A stretch of DNA of 64,000 nucleotides from Amycolatopsis viridis (GTDB taxonomy: Bacteria > Actinomycetota > Actinomycetes > Mycobacteriales > Pseudonocardiaceae): contig NZ_JAANOU010000001.1 of the NCBI RefSeq assembly GCF_011758765.1, forward strand, positions 4,216,001 to 4,280,000. Direction: 5' to 3'. The notes beneath the pieces are model-generated. The model saw nothing but the letters and a program-made list of their open reading frames with translations. It did not search any database and had not been told where the DNA came from. Numbering within the stretch: the stretch's first letter is position 1; each line of letters opens with the position of its first letter. Of the stretch, positions 51,712 to 59,318 are shown piece by piece. The position numbers and the translations under genes were made by a program.

Positions 51712-53241
51712 TCACACCACGCCGAACCACGGCGCGGGTTGCTCCTCGGGCAGGGTCAGGACGGTGTGCACCGCGCCCGCGGCGGCGTAGGCGGCGTCCA
51801 CGTGGCCGGCACCACGACGGACGAAGCGCCACCCGTCGCCCTGGTAGTACTTCGACGCCCCGGCGATGTGGGCGTCCAGCAGCGGGTCGCCGGGGTGGAT
51901 CACCCGGCGGGCGCGGACGAGGTCGGCTAGGCCCTGGCAGGCCTCGGCCACCGCGGCGCCCTTGATCTCGACCCACTCCGGCCAGGACCGCAGCAGCGGC
52001 GCCAGCGCGGCCGCAGGGCCGGACGGGAACCAGGCGCCGGCCTTGGGCTGGTACTCCTCGCGCAGCGCGGGCAGCTCGGCGCGCGCGGCCTCGGTGGAGT
52101 CCCACGCCTCGACGACCTCGACGCGCACCACCCCGGCGACCTCGCCCGCGGCGAGCAGCGCGACGTGTTTGCCATCCGGGGCCACGTCCAGGCACAGCAC
52201 GATCCGGTCCTGCACGGCGTCGAGGGTCATGCTCGCGTCCCGGCACGCTTTCCAGGCGGCGAGGTCTACCGCGCCGTCGAGCTGGTCGACCTTCTGGGAC
52301 AGCACCTCGGTGCGGAACACCTCGGGCGGGTCGGTCGCCAGTGCCGACCGGATCGCGGTGTGGGAGAGCGTGCGGCCCAGCGCCGGGTTCGCCTGCGCCC
52401 ACGCCTGCTCGTCGTCCAGCTCGCACCCCTCCGGGGCCGACCACTCGAACAGGGCGATCGACTCGTCGCGCGCATCGCCCATGACGGCCACCCCGTCGCC
52501 GCCGTCGCCGACGCCGGCTGCGGCCCGCAGGTGGTTGAGGACCACCGACTGATCGTCACCGGCGTTGCTCAGCGCCCAGATCTGCCCGTTCGCCCGGGCC
52601 ATGATGGTCTTCGACAGCGACGACCAGGCCGCCCAGTCACGCTGCTCGCGCACCTCGTCCAGCGTGAGGTGATCCACCGACAGCCCGCGGCCGGCCGACC
52701 GGTTCGACGCCTTGATCAGGTAGCGGCGGCCGCCGTCGAGGTTCAGCGACTCCTTGCCGTTCGCGGTGAGGTAGCTCAGCTTCTCGTCGGCCAGCTCGGG
52801 CACCTCGTCGACCGACTCGTTCGCCTTGTCCAGCACCTCGCGCGCGATGCCGAGGTCCTGCGCGGCGCCGAGCACCAGGCGCGCGCCGTCAATGAACAGG
52901 CGCCAGAGCGCCAGCACCTTCGACAGGTGGGTCTTGCCGTTCTGCCGCGCCACGATCGCCAGCACCGTCCGGAAGCGGAAGGTGCCCTCCGGCAGCAGCT
53001 CCAGGCCGTGGATCACCGCGAACTCCTGCCACGGCAGCAGCGGCTCACCGAGCACCTCGCGGGCGAAGTCGATGACCTCGTACCCGCGGGTCGTCTTGCG
53101 GGTCAGCGGGCGCAGCGGCGGCGTCCATAGCCGCGGCTCGGTGCGGCCGAGGAGCTTCTTACACGGCGCGGCTTTCCCGGATCGCCGCGAGCTTGCCGCC
53201 GCGCTGGCCACGTACCCCACCACCCTTCGCGGCAGCAGCAC
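51712..53241 (-). CDS. terL: terminase large subunit
   Basis: A protein of up to 509 residues that pumps DNA into the prohead and cuts it. The ATPase has a deviant Walker A VARQNGKT near residues 97-104 and Walker B LTLDE near 192; the C-terminal nuclease region includes VLCLDVAPDGKHVALLAAG near 355. The start is uncertain: the reading shown begins at GTG 53241, with other in-frame GTG codons down to 53211, all inside the small terminase gene; no start exists after the overlap. The 50-80-nt overlap implies coupled translation. Confidence 0.88.
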   Translation of the reverse strand: MLLPRRVVGYVASAAASSRRSGKAAPCKKLLGRTEPRLWTPPLRPLTRKTTRGYEVIDFAREVLGEPLLPWQEFAVIHGLELLPEGTFRFRTVLAIVARQNGKTHLSKVLALWRLFIDGARLVLGAAQDLGIAREVLDKANESVDEVPELADEKLSYLTANGKESLNLDGGRRYLIKASNRSAGRGLSVDHLTLDEVREQRDWAAWSSLSKTIMARANGQIWALSNAGDDQSVVLNHLRAAAGVGDGGDGVAVMGDARDESIALFEWSAPEGCELDDEQAWAQANPALGRTLSHTAIRSALATDPPEVFRTEVLSQKVDQLDGAVDLAAWKACRDASMTLDAVQDRIVLCLDVAPDGKHVALLAAGEVAGVVRVEVVEAWDSTEAARAELPALREEYQPKAGAWFPSGPAAALAPLLRSWPEWVEIKGAAVAEACQGLADLVRARRVIHPGDPLLDAHIAGASKYYQGDGWRFVRRGAGHVDAAYAAAGAVHTVLTLPEEQPAPWFGVV

Positions 53242-53566
53242 GCGCCTTCGGCGAGGCGCCCAACGCGTCGAGCGCGGCCAGCAGCTTCGGCCCCAGGTCG
53301 GACACCGCCGTCCGCTCGGCCAGCTTCGCCTTCAGCGCGGCGACCTGCTCGTACAGGTCCGGGTCCTCGGCCTGGTCGACGGCGCGCAGCACGCGGTCAG
53401 CGTGCGCCGCGGCGCCGGCCGCCTGGTCGATCTGCCGGGCGTAGGTCTCGGCCAGCCGCGAAAGCGCCTGATCCTCCTCGGACAGCTCCAGTTTCCCCAG
53501 AGACGCCGTGATCGCGGGCAGAAGCAGCCGATCCGCGGACCGAAGCCCCGCCGACTCACTCGCCAC
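53159..53566 (-). CDS. putative terminase small subunit
   Basis: A 135-residue mainly helical protein (LLLPAITASLGKLELSEEDQ; LSRLAETYARQIDQAAGAAA) with a basic C-terminus (GGGVRGQRGGKLAAIRESRA). It is immediately upstream of and overlapping terL, and its size and helical content suit a small terminase subunit that recognises the packaging site. GTG 53566 is chosen for GGAGG 6 nt upstream. No clear HTH motif, so the call rests on position. Confidence 0.65.
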   Translation of the reverse strand: MASESAGLRSADRLLLPAITASLGKLELSEEDQALSRLAETYARQIDQAAGAAAHADRVLRAVDQAEDPDLYEQVAALKAKLAERTAVSDLGPKLLAALDALGASPKARAAAAKGGGVRGQRGGKLAAIRESRAV

Positions 53567-53579
53567 CCGCCACCTCCGA

Positions 53580-53611
53580 CCGGTATAGAAATACCGGTTA
53601 CAAGAATACCG
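53580..53611. promoter_or_regulatory. palindrome upstream of the packaging genes
   Basis: CCGGTAT (53580-53586) and ATACCGG (53591-53597) form an inverted repeat around AGAA, and a third partial copy AATACCG lies at 53605-53611. The AT-rich patch lies just upstream of the terS ribosome binding site. It is a good candidate for a regulator site at the late operon promoter. Confidence 0.5.
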
Positions 53612-53800
53612 CACGCCACCGACAGAACCCGCCCATCCGCTGCTCACACGCCGCGCCCGGCACGCCCCACGCACTCCCGGGGAGAGAGGAAGACAAGGGC
53701 ATGGATCACCGGCGCGCCCCGACCACCTAAAAAGCGCAGGTCAGAGGCACCGTCCACTGTGGCGCAGCGTTTGCTCAGGTCAAGGTCTTGCGTTGCGTGA

Positions 53801-54091
53801 TCACTGCACTGGCCTTGCTCGTCGTCGGCGTGGGCGTGGTCGCGGGTCTGCTGCCTGCCTGGCCTGCACCCCTGCTGCCCTGTTGCAGGACCTGTGCTCG
53901 GGCCCCTGGTACTCAGCCTTGCCGCTGCCGTCCACGTGTCCGAGGTCCCACGGTTGGCCCGGTTGGATGGTGTGGCCGCACCGTGCGCAGTCGACACCAC
54001 CAGCAGCCACCCGCTCGGCCCACGCCCTGCGCAGGCGCTGGTGCGCGGAGCCGTAGCCCTGGCTGCTGGTGGTGCCGTACCGCCGGTCCAT
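53801..54091 (-). CDS. HNH endonuclease
   Basis: A 96-residue nuclease. The motif runs as CARCGHTIQPGQPWDLGHVD (zinc Cys pair and catalytic His) and then HRSCNRAAG (HNH Asn/His). ATG 54091 overlaps the stop of the previous gene. HNH proteins next to terminase genes help the terminase cut concatemers. The gap of about 230 nt to terS carries the palindrome and no other gene. Confidence 0.88.
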   Translation of the reverse strand: MDRRYGTTSSQGYGSAHQRLRRAWAERVAAGGVDCARCGHTIQPGQPWDLGHVDGSGKAEYQGPEHRSCNRAAGVQARQAADPRPRPRRRRARPVQ

Positions 54092-54372
54092 TAGTCGTCG
54101 CTCTCCCACCAGATCTCGCGGCGATCCCAACGAAGGAACTCCTCCGCGGTCCCGGCGGCAAGAACCAATTCGAACCGATCGCCGTGGCGTTCAGCGAGCC
54201 TCACCGCAGGCCCGACGATACGGCTGCATCCGAGACGGTGTCTCGTGACAGAGCAGAGGCGGTCGGCTAGCTGGCAGATGGCCGCGGTCCACCAGGGCTC
54301 CCGCAGGATGACGAGCTTCGTGAGGCGATCACCGTCGCGGAAGGTGGCCGCCACCTGGATCTCGTAGTGCAT
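54091..54372 (-). CDS. hypothetical prophage protein
   Basis: A 93-residue protein (MHYEIQVAATFRDGDRLTKL at the start, EEFLRWDRREIWWESDD at the end) with alternating strands and a tryptophan-rich acidic tail. ATG has GGGAG about 7 nt upstream, and the stop overlaps the HNH start, supporting a real gene. No family recognised. Confidence 0.6.
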   Translation of the reverse strand: MHYEIQVAATFRDGDRLTKLVILREPWWTAAICQLADRLCSVTRHRLGCSRIVGPAVRLAERHGDRFELVLAAGTAEEFLRWDRREIWWESDD

Positions 54373-54500
54373 GACTTGCTCCCGGAACTCGTCCCCGCCC
54401 GGGTGGGCAGGATGGGTACCGGCGGGATCTCGTCATGGCAGCACCTCCGCAAGTGTCACGAGTTTAGCCGGGGGCCGCCCCGTGCGAGCGAGCAAGCGCT

Positions 54501-54779
54501 TCAGGCTTTTCGGCGGTTCACGTGGTTTCCTTCTTTCTTGCGGGCGCGGACTTGAGCCGACCGCATAGCCATGCGCAGGAAGTGGGCCTTCCGTGCGTGC
54601 TCAGCCCGGATGGCTCGTTCGCGCGGATCCAGGGTGCCGTCGGGGTCGACTTCGCGTTCGAACTTGGTCTGCAGACCACGTCGGCCAGGTTCCGTTGCAG
54701 CTGTCCGATCATCGGTCTTGGCCCATCGACTGTGTGCGGCGAGGCGGGCGCGGAGGGCGCGTTGTTCAGGCGTCATCAT
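54501..54779 (-). CDS. hypothetical helical protein common in actinomycete elements
   Basis: A 92-residue charged helical protein (MMTPEQRALRARLAAHSRWA; FEREVDPDGTLDPRERAIRA; HARKAHFLRMAMRSAQVRAR). Similar sequences occur often in actinomycete phages and genomes; function unknown. ATG 54779 has GGAAG 5 nt upstream. The 128-nt gap to the following gene shows nothing. Confidence 0.65.
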   Translation of the reverse strand: MMTPEQRALRARLAAHSRWAKTDDRTAATEPGRRGLQTKFEREVDPDGTLDPRERAIRAEHARKAHFLRMAMRSAQVRARKKEGNHVNRRKA

Positions 54780-54895
54780 TGACTTCCAGGTCGTCGACAT
54801 TGACTGGCCCGTCAAGTTGTACTACTGAGGTGTCCTCGTCGCCCAACGAGAGCCCTGTGCCGCTCGGTTCGGGAGCGAGGGCCGCAGCAGAGCCT

Positions 54896-55033
54896 CTACG
54901 ACGACGAGAAGGGGACGGAGACTATCCGTACCCCTGGCGGGCCGCAGTCCGTCACCATCGTGTCGGAGCCGGGCCTGGGTGGCGGCCAGGTCGCCACGAG
55001 ATCGCGCGCAGCCTTACGCAGCTCGGGGTTCAT
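54896..55033 (-). CDS. very small hypothetical protein
   Basis: A 45-residue frame (MNPELRKAARDLVATWPPPR at the start) whose ATG overlaps the stop of the upstream gene (ATGA). Support comes from that coupling and the helical N-terminus only. Confidence 0.45.
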   Translation of the reverse strand: MNPELRKAARDLVATWPPPRPGSDTMVTDCGPPGVRIVSVPFSSS

Positions 55034-55422
55034 GCTGCTCCTTCCAGTTCGGGTAGTCGCTTGCCGCCGGCCCACGCCTCGAGGGCGCGGTCCGTAGCTT
55101 CGCGAATGTGGGTGCGGCGCCATTCAATCTCCGCGCGCGGGTCGTCGCCCAGTTCGCGTGGCGGGACGAGGTCGACGCTGAACAGCTTGGACGAGATCTC
55201 GCGCCGGAGCTGTTCGAGGGTGTCGGTGATGTGCGCGGGCTTGATCCGGGGCCGGTCGCCACCGCGCTTGTGGTACTCGATCACGGCGCGGCGGGCGAGC
55301 GGGAAGGTCCAGCCCTCCTCGACGGCGACCGTGCGCCAGGCGACCACGTCGGCCTCGCCGACGGTGCGCTGGTCGTAGGCGGCGATGAGGGTGAGCAGGT
55401 CGATGGTCTCGTCCGGGGTCAT
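55030..55422 (-). CDS. phage replication-associated hypothetical protein
   Basis: A 130-residue helical protein (MTPDETIDLLTLIAAYDQRT; VAVEEGWTFPLARRAVIEYH; IKPAHITDTLEQLRREISSK). Its ATG overlaps the stop of the replication initiator (ATGA). Proteins of this kind following an initiator with a winged helix are often helicase loaders or DnaT-like partners; that role is inferred from position. Confidence 0.6.
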   Translation of the reverse strand: MTPDETIDLLTLIAAYDQRTVGEADVVAWRTVAVEEGWTFPLARRAVIEYHKRGGDRPRIKPAHITDTLEQLRREISSKLFSVDLVPPRELGDDPRAEIEWRRTHIREATDRALEAWAGGKRLPELEGAA

Positions 55423-56366
55423 CTGAGGTCTCCTGTCGGGAGCTGCAGCACGTTCGCGCCGTTGCTGGCGAGCCGGGCCTTGAGCGCCTGAGCGGCGGCG
55501 ACGCGCTGATCTGTTGTGGACGGCCGGTCGCCGGCCGATGCATGGCCTTCGAGCTGCTCGATGGCGTTGAGCAGGGTCTGGCGGGTGAGCGGCTTGTTGC
55601 GCTGGTGGGTGGCCATGTGCCGGAGCGCGTCGAACACCTGCTGCTCGGTGAAGGTGTTGAGCGCGTGCCGGACCACCTCGCGGACGGCCATGAACTTGAC
55701 CTGCTTGCGCATGGCCTCGTAGTAGCGCGTGGCGAGGTCGTTGGCGGCCTTGTCCTTGGCCGGGTCCTTGCCGCCGCGCTTGGTGGCGGGCAGGGGCTTC
55801 ACGACGGCGAGTTCGACCCCGGGGCTGTCCGGCGCAGGCGCCTCGGCGCCTGCCCTCTCCAGAGGTACCGGTTCATTACCGGTTCCCTTACCGGTTCTCG
55901 GCGGTTCTGAGTGCGTGACGTTGGCACTTAAAGTGCGTGACTCGGGATTTTGAGTGCGTGACATGGTGTCCTCGTGCGGATTTTGAGTGCGTGACGCCCT
56001 GGACTTGCGTTGCCGCTCGGCTGCCTTCGCGCGGGACTCCTCGACCTCGCGATCGATGGCCTCCCGATCGCTGTCCGGCCGCCGCAGCGCGGTGTTGAGC
56101 CGGTAGATGGTCACGTCGCCGCGCGTGCCGACGGCGGTGATCACCCGGGCTGCGGCGAGCCGGTCGAGGACGCGCTGGATCACCCTCCGGTCCAGGCCGG
56201 TCTTGTAGCGGATGGTGGCCAGCGCGAGGAACGCCTGCGGCGGCGTCCCTCGCGCGGCCTCAGCGAGGGCGACCAGGACAAGCCGGGCGGTGGTGTCGTG
56301 CTTCCCGGCGGGCGTCTGCAGCATCGGTGCCTGGTTCAGCGCCCACTCCACGGCCTGCCAGCTCAT
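55419..56366 (-). CDS. phage replication initiator-like protein (winged helix)
   Basis: A 315-residue protein with an N-terminal winged helix (residues about 1-95: HDTTARLVLVALAEAARGTP, then YKTGLDRRVIQRVLDRLAAA), a charged linker and a C-terminal DnaD/RepA-like helical region (ATRYYEAMRKQVKFMAVREV). The linker, around residues 120-180, is encoded by iteron-like DNA repeats, which gives repeated SRTQNP peptides. This is the layout of lambda O, where the origin lies inside the initiator gene. ATG has AAGGAAA 7 nt upstream. Confidence 0.72.
   Translation of the reverse strand: MSWQAVEWALNQAPMLQTPAGKHDTTARLVLVALAEAARGTPPQAFLALATIRYKTGLDRRVIQRVLDRLAAARVITAVGTRGDVTIYRLNTALRRPDSDREAIDREVEESRAKAAERQRKSRASRTQNPHEDTMSRTQNPESRTLSANVTHSEPPRTGKGTGNEPVPLERAGAEAPAPDSPGVELAVVKPLPATKRGGKDPAKDKAANDLATRYYEAMRKQVKFMAVREVVRHALNTFTEQQVFDALRHMATHQRNKPLTRQTLLNAIEQLEGHASAGDRPSTTDQRVAAAQALKARLASNGANVLQLPTGDLR
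55866..55995. repeat. iterons: candidate prophage replication origin
   Basis: TGAGTGCGTGAC occurs at 55908-55919, 55951-55962 and 55984-55995, and AAAGTGCGTGAC at 55930-55941, all direct (starts 22, 21 and 33 nt apart). Beside them TACCGGTTC repeats at 55866-55874, 55877-55885 and 55889-55897. The repeats are inside the initiator gene and coincide with less GC-rich DNA. Confidence 0.65.
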
Positions 56367-56448
56367 GCGGTGTTTCCTTCGCCTCCGCGGCTGCGGAGCC
56401 TCAGGGCCAGCGCCCGCCGCACGGCGAAGGGCAGGCGCTGGCCGACGA

Positions 56449-56799
56449 TCAGAGGGCGAACTGGGCGTGGCTGTGCAGGAACTGCTTGCGCGCCTCGGTC
56501 ATCGGCCCCAGGTGGCTGTCGAAGCGGTCGTAGACCAGGACCTGGTGCGGGCCTTCGGTGGCGACGGGGTCGTCCATCTCAGCGGCCAGCTTCTCGATGG
56601 TGACCAGCCCATTCGTTCCGGACAGGAACAGCGGCTTGCCACCGCCGGTGAAGGCGACGACCGGCAGGAACTCGGCGATCCGCTCGAGCTGTTCGAGGTG
56701 GTCGGCCGCGTCGATCGACGGCATTCCGGGAGCGGATTCCGGGTCTTCCCACATTACGCGGGCGTAGAAGCGGTTGGTGGGGGCGAAGGTGACGCTCAT
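56449..56799 (-). CDS. hypothetical prophage protein
   Basis: A 116-residue acidic protein (MSVTFAPTNRFYARVMWEDP; LPVVAFTGGGKPLFLSGTNG). ATG 56799 has GGGAG 7 nt upstream. It lies in the early operon between two DNA-binding proteins. No family recognised. Confidence 0.55.
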   Translation of the reverse strand: MSVTFAPTNRFYARVMWEDPESAPGMPSIDAADHLEQLERIAEFLPVVAFTGGGKPLFLSGTNGLVTIEKLAAEMDDPVATEGPHQVLVYDRFDSHLGPMTEARKQFLHSHAQFAL

Positions 56800-56816
56800 G
56801 GTCGGTCTCCCAGTAG

Positions 56817-57338
56817 TCAGGCGGCGTCGGCGGAGTGGTCGCGGTACCAGTCGATCCCGGCGGGCGTGGGCTCCCAGATCACCCACTGCGAGCCGCGGTG
56901 CTCTCGGATCCGGCCGGAGTCCCGCACGTACCCGCCCTCGACGAGTTCGGCGCGGCGAGGGCGCACGGAGTTGTCGAGCAGGCCGACCCGCTCGCAGATC
57001 TCGAAGTCGGTCGCCCCGGCGTGCTCGACGATGTCGGTGAGCACGCGGGCCCGCTGGGTGCCGGTCCGGGGCGCGATGTTGCGCGCGGTGCGGGCGGACG
57101 TGGCCGGCGCATCAGCGTGCACCTTGCCCTCGGTGGCGGCGCGCACCTCGCCGTCGCGAGCGATGGCCTGGCGGCGCAGGTACTCGCTCACCTCGGCCTC
57201 GGCGCGGCGCAGCGCCTCCAGCGCATCAAGGCGCCCCTGGTGGGCCTGCTCGGCGAAGTGCCCGACCCGGCCGAGTGCGCCGGTCGGCTCGAACGGCGGC
57301 TCGTCGGCGGCGGCGAAGAAGTCGAACGGCTCCGTCAT
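56817..57338 (-). CDS. winged-helix DNA-binding prophage protein
   Basis: A 173-residue protein with a coiled-coil part (RLDALEALRRAEAEVSEYLR) and a C-terminal winged helix (ARVLTDIVEHAGATDFEICE, then RRAELVEGGYVRDSGRI). The C-terminal half resembles phage HTH proteins that read as helicase or regulator accessory factors. Start overlaps the previous gene context: the next gene upstream ends within its start (ATGA at 57335-57338). Confidence 0.6.
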   Translation of the reverse strand: MTEPFDFFAAADEPPFEPTGALGRVGHFAEQAHQGRLDALEALRRAEAEVSEYLRRQAIARDGEVRAATEGKVHADAPATSARTARNIAPRTGTQRARVLTDIVEHAGATDFEICERVGLLDNSVRPRRAELVEGGYVRDSGRIREHRGSQWVIWEPTPAGIDWYRDHSADAA

Positions 57339-57523
57339 CGCACCTCACCCCCGGATCGCCGGCCAGCCTCGGCGCCCTCGGCGACCTTCAACCAGTACTC
57401 GGCGCGAGCACGCGCACGGCGACGGTCCACAGCGCGCTCCAGCAGCGCGCCAGCGAACCCGCCGAGCGCGAACATCGCCAGCGCGAGCGCGGTGATCGCG
57501 AGGATCAAAGCGGTCAGGTTCAC
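57335..57523 (-). CDS. small membrane protein
   Basis: A 62-residue protein with one hydrophobic helix (LTALILAITALALAMFALGG) followed by a basic helical tail (RAVDRRRARARAEYWLKVAE). GTG 57523 overlaps the previous stop (GTGA), and its end overlaps the winged-helix gene start. Role unknown. Confidence 0.6.
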   Translation of the reverse strand: MNLTALILAITALALAMFALGGFAGALLERAVDRRRARARAEYWLKVAEGAEAGRRSGGEVR

Positions 57524-58005
57524 CGGGCACCGCCAACAAGCGCGCATGCCTCAGCCGCGGCGGCGGCGAAACCGTCGTCGTCGCCCATCAACCGGGCGGC
57601 CTCGGCGAACAGGTCGCGGGCCTTGCGGATGCCGTCGAGGTCGAGTTCGACGACCTCGGCCCAGCCCTCGATGGCCAACACCGCGTGGGTCGTCGGCTCC
57701 GGGTCCGTCGCGGACACCTCGAGCACCAACGGCGCGTCCGGGCGCGGGTCCTCGTCGATCAGGTCGTTCGCCAGCACCGGAATGATCCCCAGCTGGCGGG
57801 AGTGCCACACGCCTTGATCAGTAGGCGCGTGACGGCTGGCGTCGTCACACCACGCGGGGTGTGAGCAGGTCACGGCAGGTGTTAACGTGCGTTCGGGCAT
57901 CTGGATTTCCTTCCGGGTGTTCGCAGCGACGGACGGCCCGACCTGTGCCGGCAAGCTGTGGATCGGGTCGTTCGTCGACGTGTTGATGGTGATCGTGTCG
58001 TTCAT
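57520..58005 (-). CDS. hypothetical prophage protein
   Basis: A 161-residue acidic protein starting at ATG 58005, which overlaps the excisionase stop (ATGA). An internal ATG at 57900 (MPERTLTPAVTCSHPAWCDD) has a much better ribosome binding site (AAGGA, 6 nt), so a 126-residue form is likely made. It contains HPAWCDD and HAVLAIEGWAEVVELDLDGI, typical of small actinomycete proteins often annotated as hypothetical. Function unknown. Confidence 0.6.
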   Translation of the reverse strand: MNDTITINTSTNDPIHSLPAQVGPSVAANTRKEIQMPERTLTPAVTCSHPAWCDDASRHAPTDQGVWHSRQLGIIPVLANDLIDEDPRPDAPLVLEVSATDPEPTTHAVLAIEGWAEVVELDLDGIRKARDLFAEAARLMGDDDGFAAAAAEACALVGGAR

Positions 58006-58217
58006 GCGGCGCCGTTCTGGGCGGCAAGCTCCTGGTCGAAACGCTCGACCTCGGCGAGTGGGTAGAGGACCTTGCGGCCCACCTTCACACCCTTGGGCCC
58101 GTAGCCGATCATGCGCCAATAGCGCACGGTCGACTCAGCGGTCCGGTACCGCTCCGCCAGCTCGGCGGTGACGAGGTACTCGGCCTGCTGCCCGCGAGCC
58201 CCATGCTGTTGGGTCAT
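58002..58217 (-). CDS. xis: excisionase-like MerR-type HTH protein
   Basis: A 71-residue protein with the AlpA/excisionase-type winged helix: VTAELAERYRTAESTVRYWR, then GYGPKGVKVGRKVLYPLAEV. Such proteins bend attachment-site DNA and steer the integrase to excision, and some also regulate transcription. ATG has GGAGATGAAGG upstream. It is the first gene of the minus-strand early operon, divergent from the repressor. Confidence 0.82.
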   Translation of the reverse strand: MTQQHGARGQQAEYLVTAELAERYRTAESTVRYWRMIGYGPKGVKVGRKVLYPLAEVERFDQELAAQNGAA

Positions 58218-58234
58218 CCTTCATCTCCATCAGG

Positions 58235-58308
58235 ACGCTGTTGAAAGTGAAGTTACAGCGTTGGGATTCACCATAGGCGTTGCCCCCTTCAAGTCAAGCA
58301 GGTACCTT
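58235..58308. promoter_or_regulatory. lysogeny switch: overlapping divergent promoters with inverted repeat
   Basis: Minus strand: TTGACT (58297-58292), 16-nt spacer, TATGGT (58275-58270), driving the excisionase operon. Plus strand: TTGCCC (58280-58285), 17-nt spacer, TACCTT (58303-58308), with transcription expected at the repressor GTG 58315. The promoters overlap. ACGCTGT (58235-58241) and ACAGCGT (58255-58261) form an inverted repeat downstream of the excisionase promoter, a candidate repressor operator. Confidence 0.6.
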
Positions 58309-58314
58309 CGTGTC

Positions 58315-59316
58315 GTGAAGGACCAACGCGAGCCAACGCCAGTGGAGCGGGTAGAGCGGATCTTCGCGCAGCGCCTCCGGGAACTTCGAGCAGAACGTGA
58401 CCTCTCGCAGGCCGCCCTCGCGAAGCAGCTGCAGGAGCACGGGCTACAGCTTGACGATCTGGCAATCCTGCGCATCGAGAAGAACGAGGAGGACCCCCTG
58501 AAGGGCCGCCGGGTCCGGCTCGGGGAAGCCACTGTCATCGCGCAGGCACTCGGGGTGCGTCTCGACGAAATGCTGCAAGAAACGAAGTCGCCCGAGCTGA
58601 GGCGAGCAATGATCGAGGCTGAACTGGCCCACGCTCGAGCCTCCTGGAGGTCGGCGATCGACCAAGAGCAATCTGCTCACGAAAGGCGCCTGGAGTGGCA
58701 CCGGAAGGTTCTGGAACTTGAAAGCCTATCGGCGAAATTGCAGCCTGGTGAAAAGATTCCTGAACTGCCGGGCGAGATTTACGTAGACCGGGCAACTGGC
58801 CTCAACATTCCCGTAGGGAATCTTCGCAGCGGAAACTCGATCACAATTCCAATGAAGAATGTTCTGAAAAAGACGCTTACCGAGGTGGCCGACGGCCTAA
58901 TAAAGGATCCATTCTGGATCGAGGTGCACTACAGCGGTCGCGTCGGAACGCACATCGACCTCGGCGCGGCGGAACTCCGCCGTCGTGCAGTGCTACGACT
59001 CCCAGCCAGCGCATACCGTCGACGCCGCAACATCGACAAGAACATCGCTTCGAAGATTGCAAGTCATGCGTCGTCAATGAACGTCCCTCGGCTGGACATT
59101 CCGAATCTGGACGCGCTCCAGAAGCGGCTGATCGCCACGTCAAAGAACTTTCTGGAAATTAAGCTTGAGATCGCCAAGATTTCCGACAATGATCCAGCCT
59201 TCCCCGATGCGTCAGACGCATTTCGAGAATTATTCCGACAGTTCCTCTCGGCCGTCGAATCGTACGCTTATCAGCTATTCCTTCACGTGGACAAAGTAAA
59301 GCAGGCACAGGTATAG
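58315..59316 (+). CDS. prophage repressor-like XRE protein
   Basis: A 333-residue protein whose N-terminus is an XRE helix-turn-helix (RLRELRAERDLSQAALAKQL near residue 18, continuing to about 80). The rest is a long helical middle part (RSAIDQEQSAHERRLEWHRK) and a C-terminal region I do not recognise; no LexA-type protease site is evident. GTG 58315 is chosen because the -10 lies 6 nt upstream (leaderless); a longer frame begins at 58168. From about 58.7 kb the gene is clearly less GC-rich than its surroundings, which suggests distant acquisition. The integrase follows after 2 nt. Confidence 0.75.
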   Translation: MKDQREPTPVERVERIFAQRLRELRAERDLSQAALAKQLQEHGLQLDDLAILRIEKNEEDPLKGRRVRLGEATVIAQALGVRLDEMLQETKSPELRRAMIEAELAHARASWRSAIDQEQSAHERRLEWHRKVLELESLSAKLQPGEKIPELPGEIYVDRATGLNIPVGNLRSGNSITIPMKNVLKKTLTEVADGLIKDPFWIEVHYSGRVGTHIDLGAAELRRRAVLRLPASAYRRRRNIDKNIASKIASHASSMNVPRLDIPNLDALQKRLIATSKNFLEIKLEIAKISDNDPAFPDASDAFRELFRQFLSAVESYAYQLFLHVDKVKQAQV

Positions 59317-59318
59317 AC

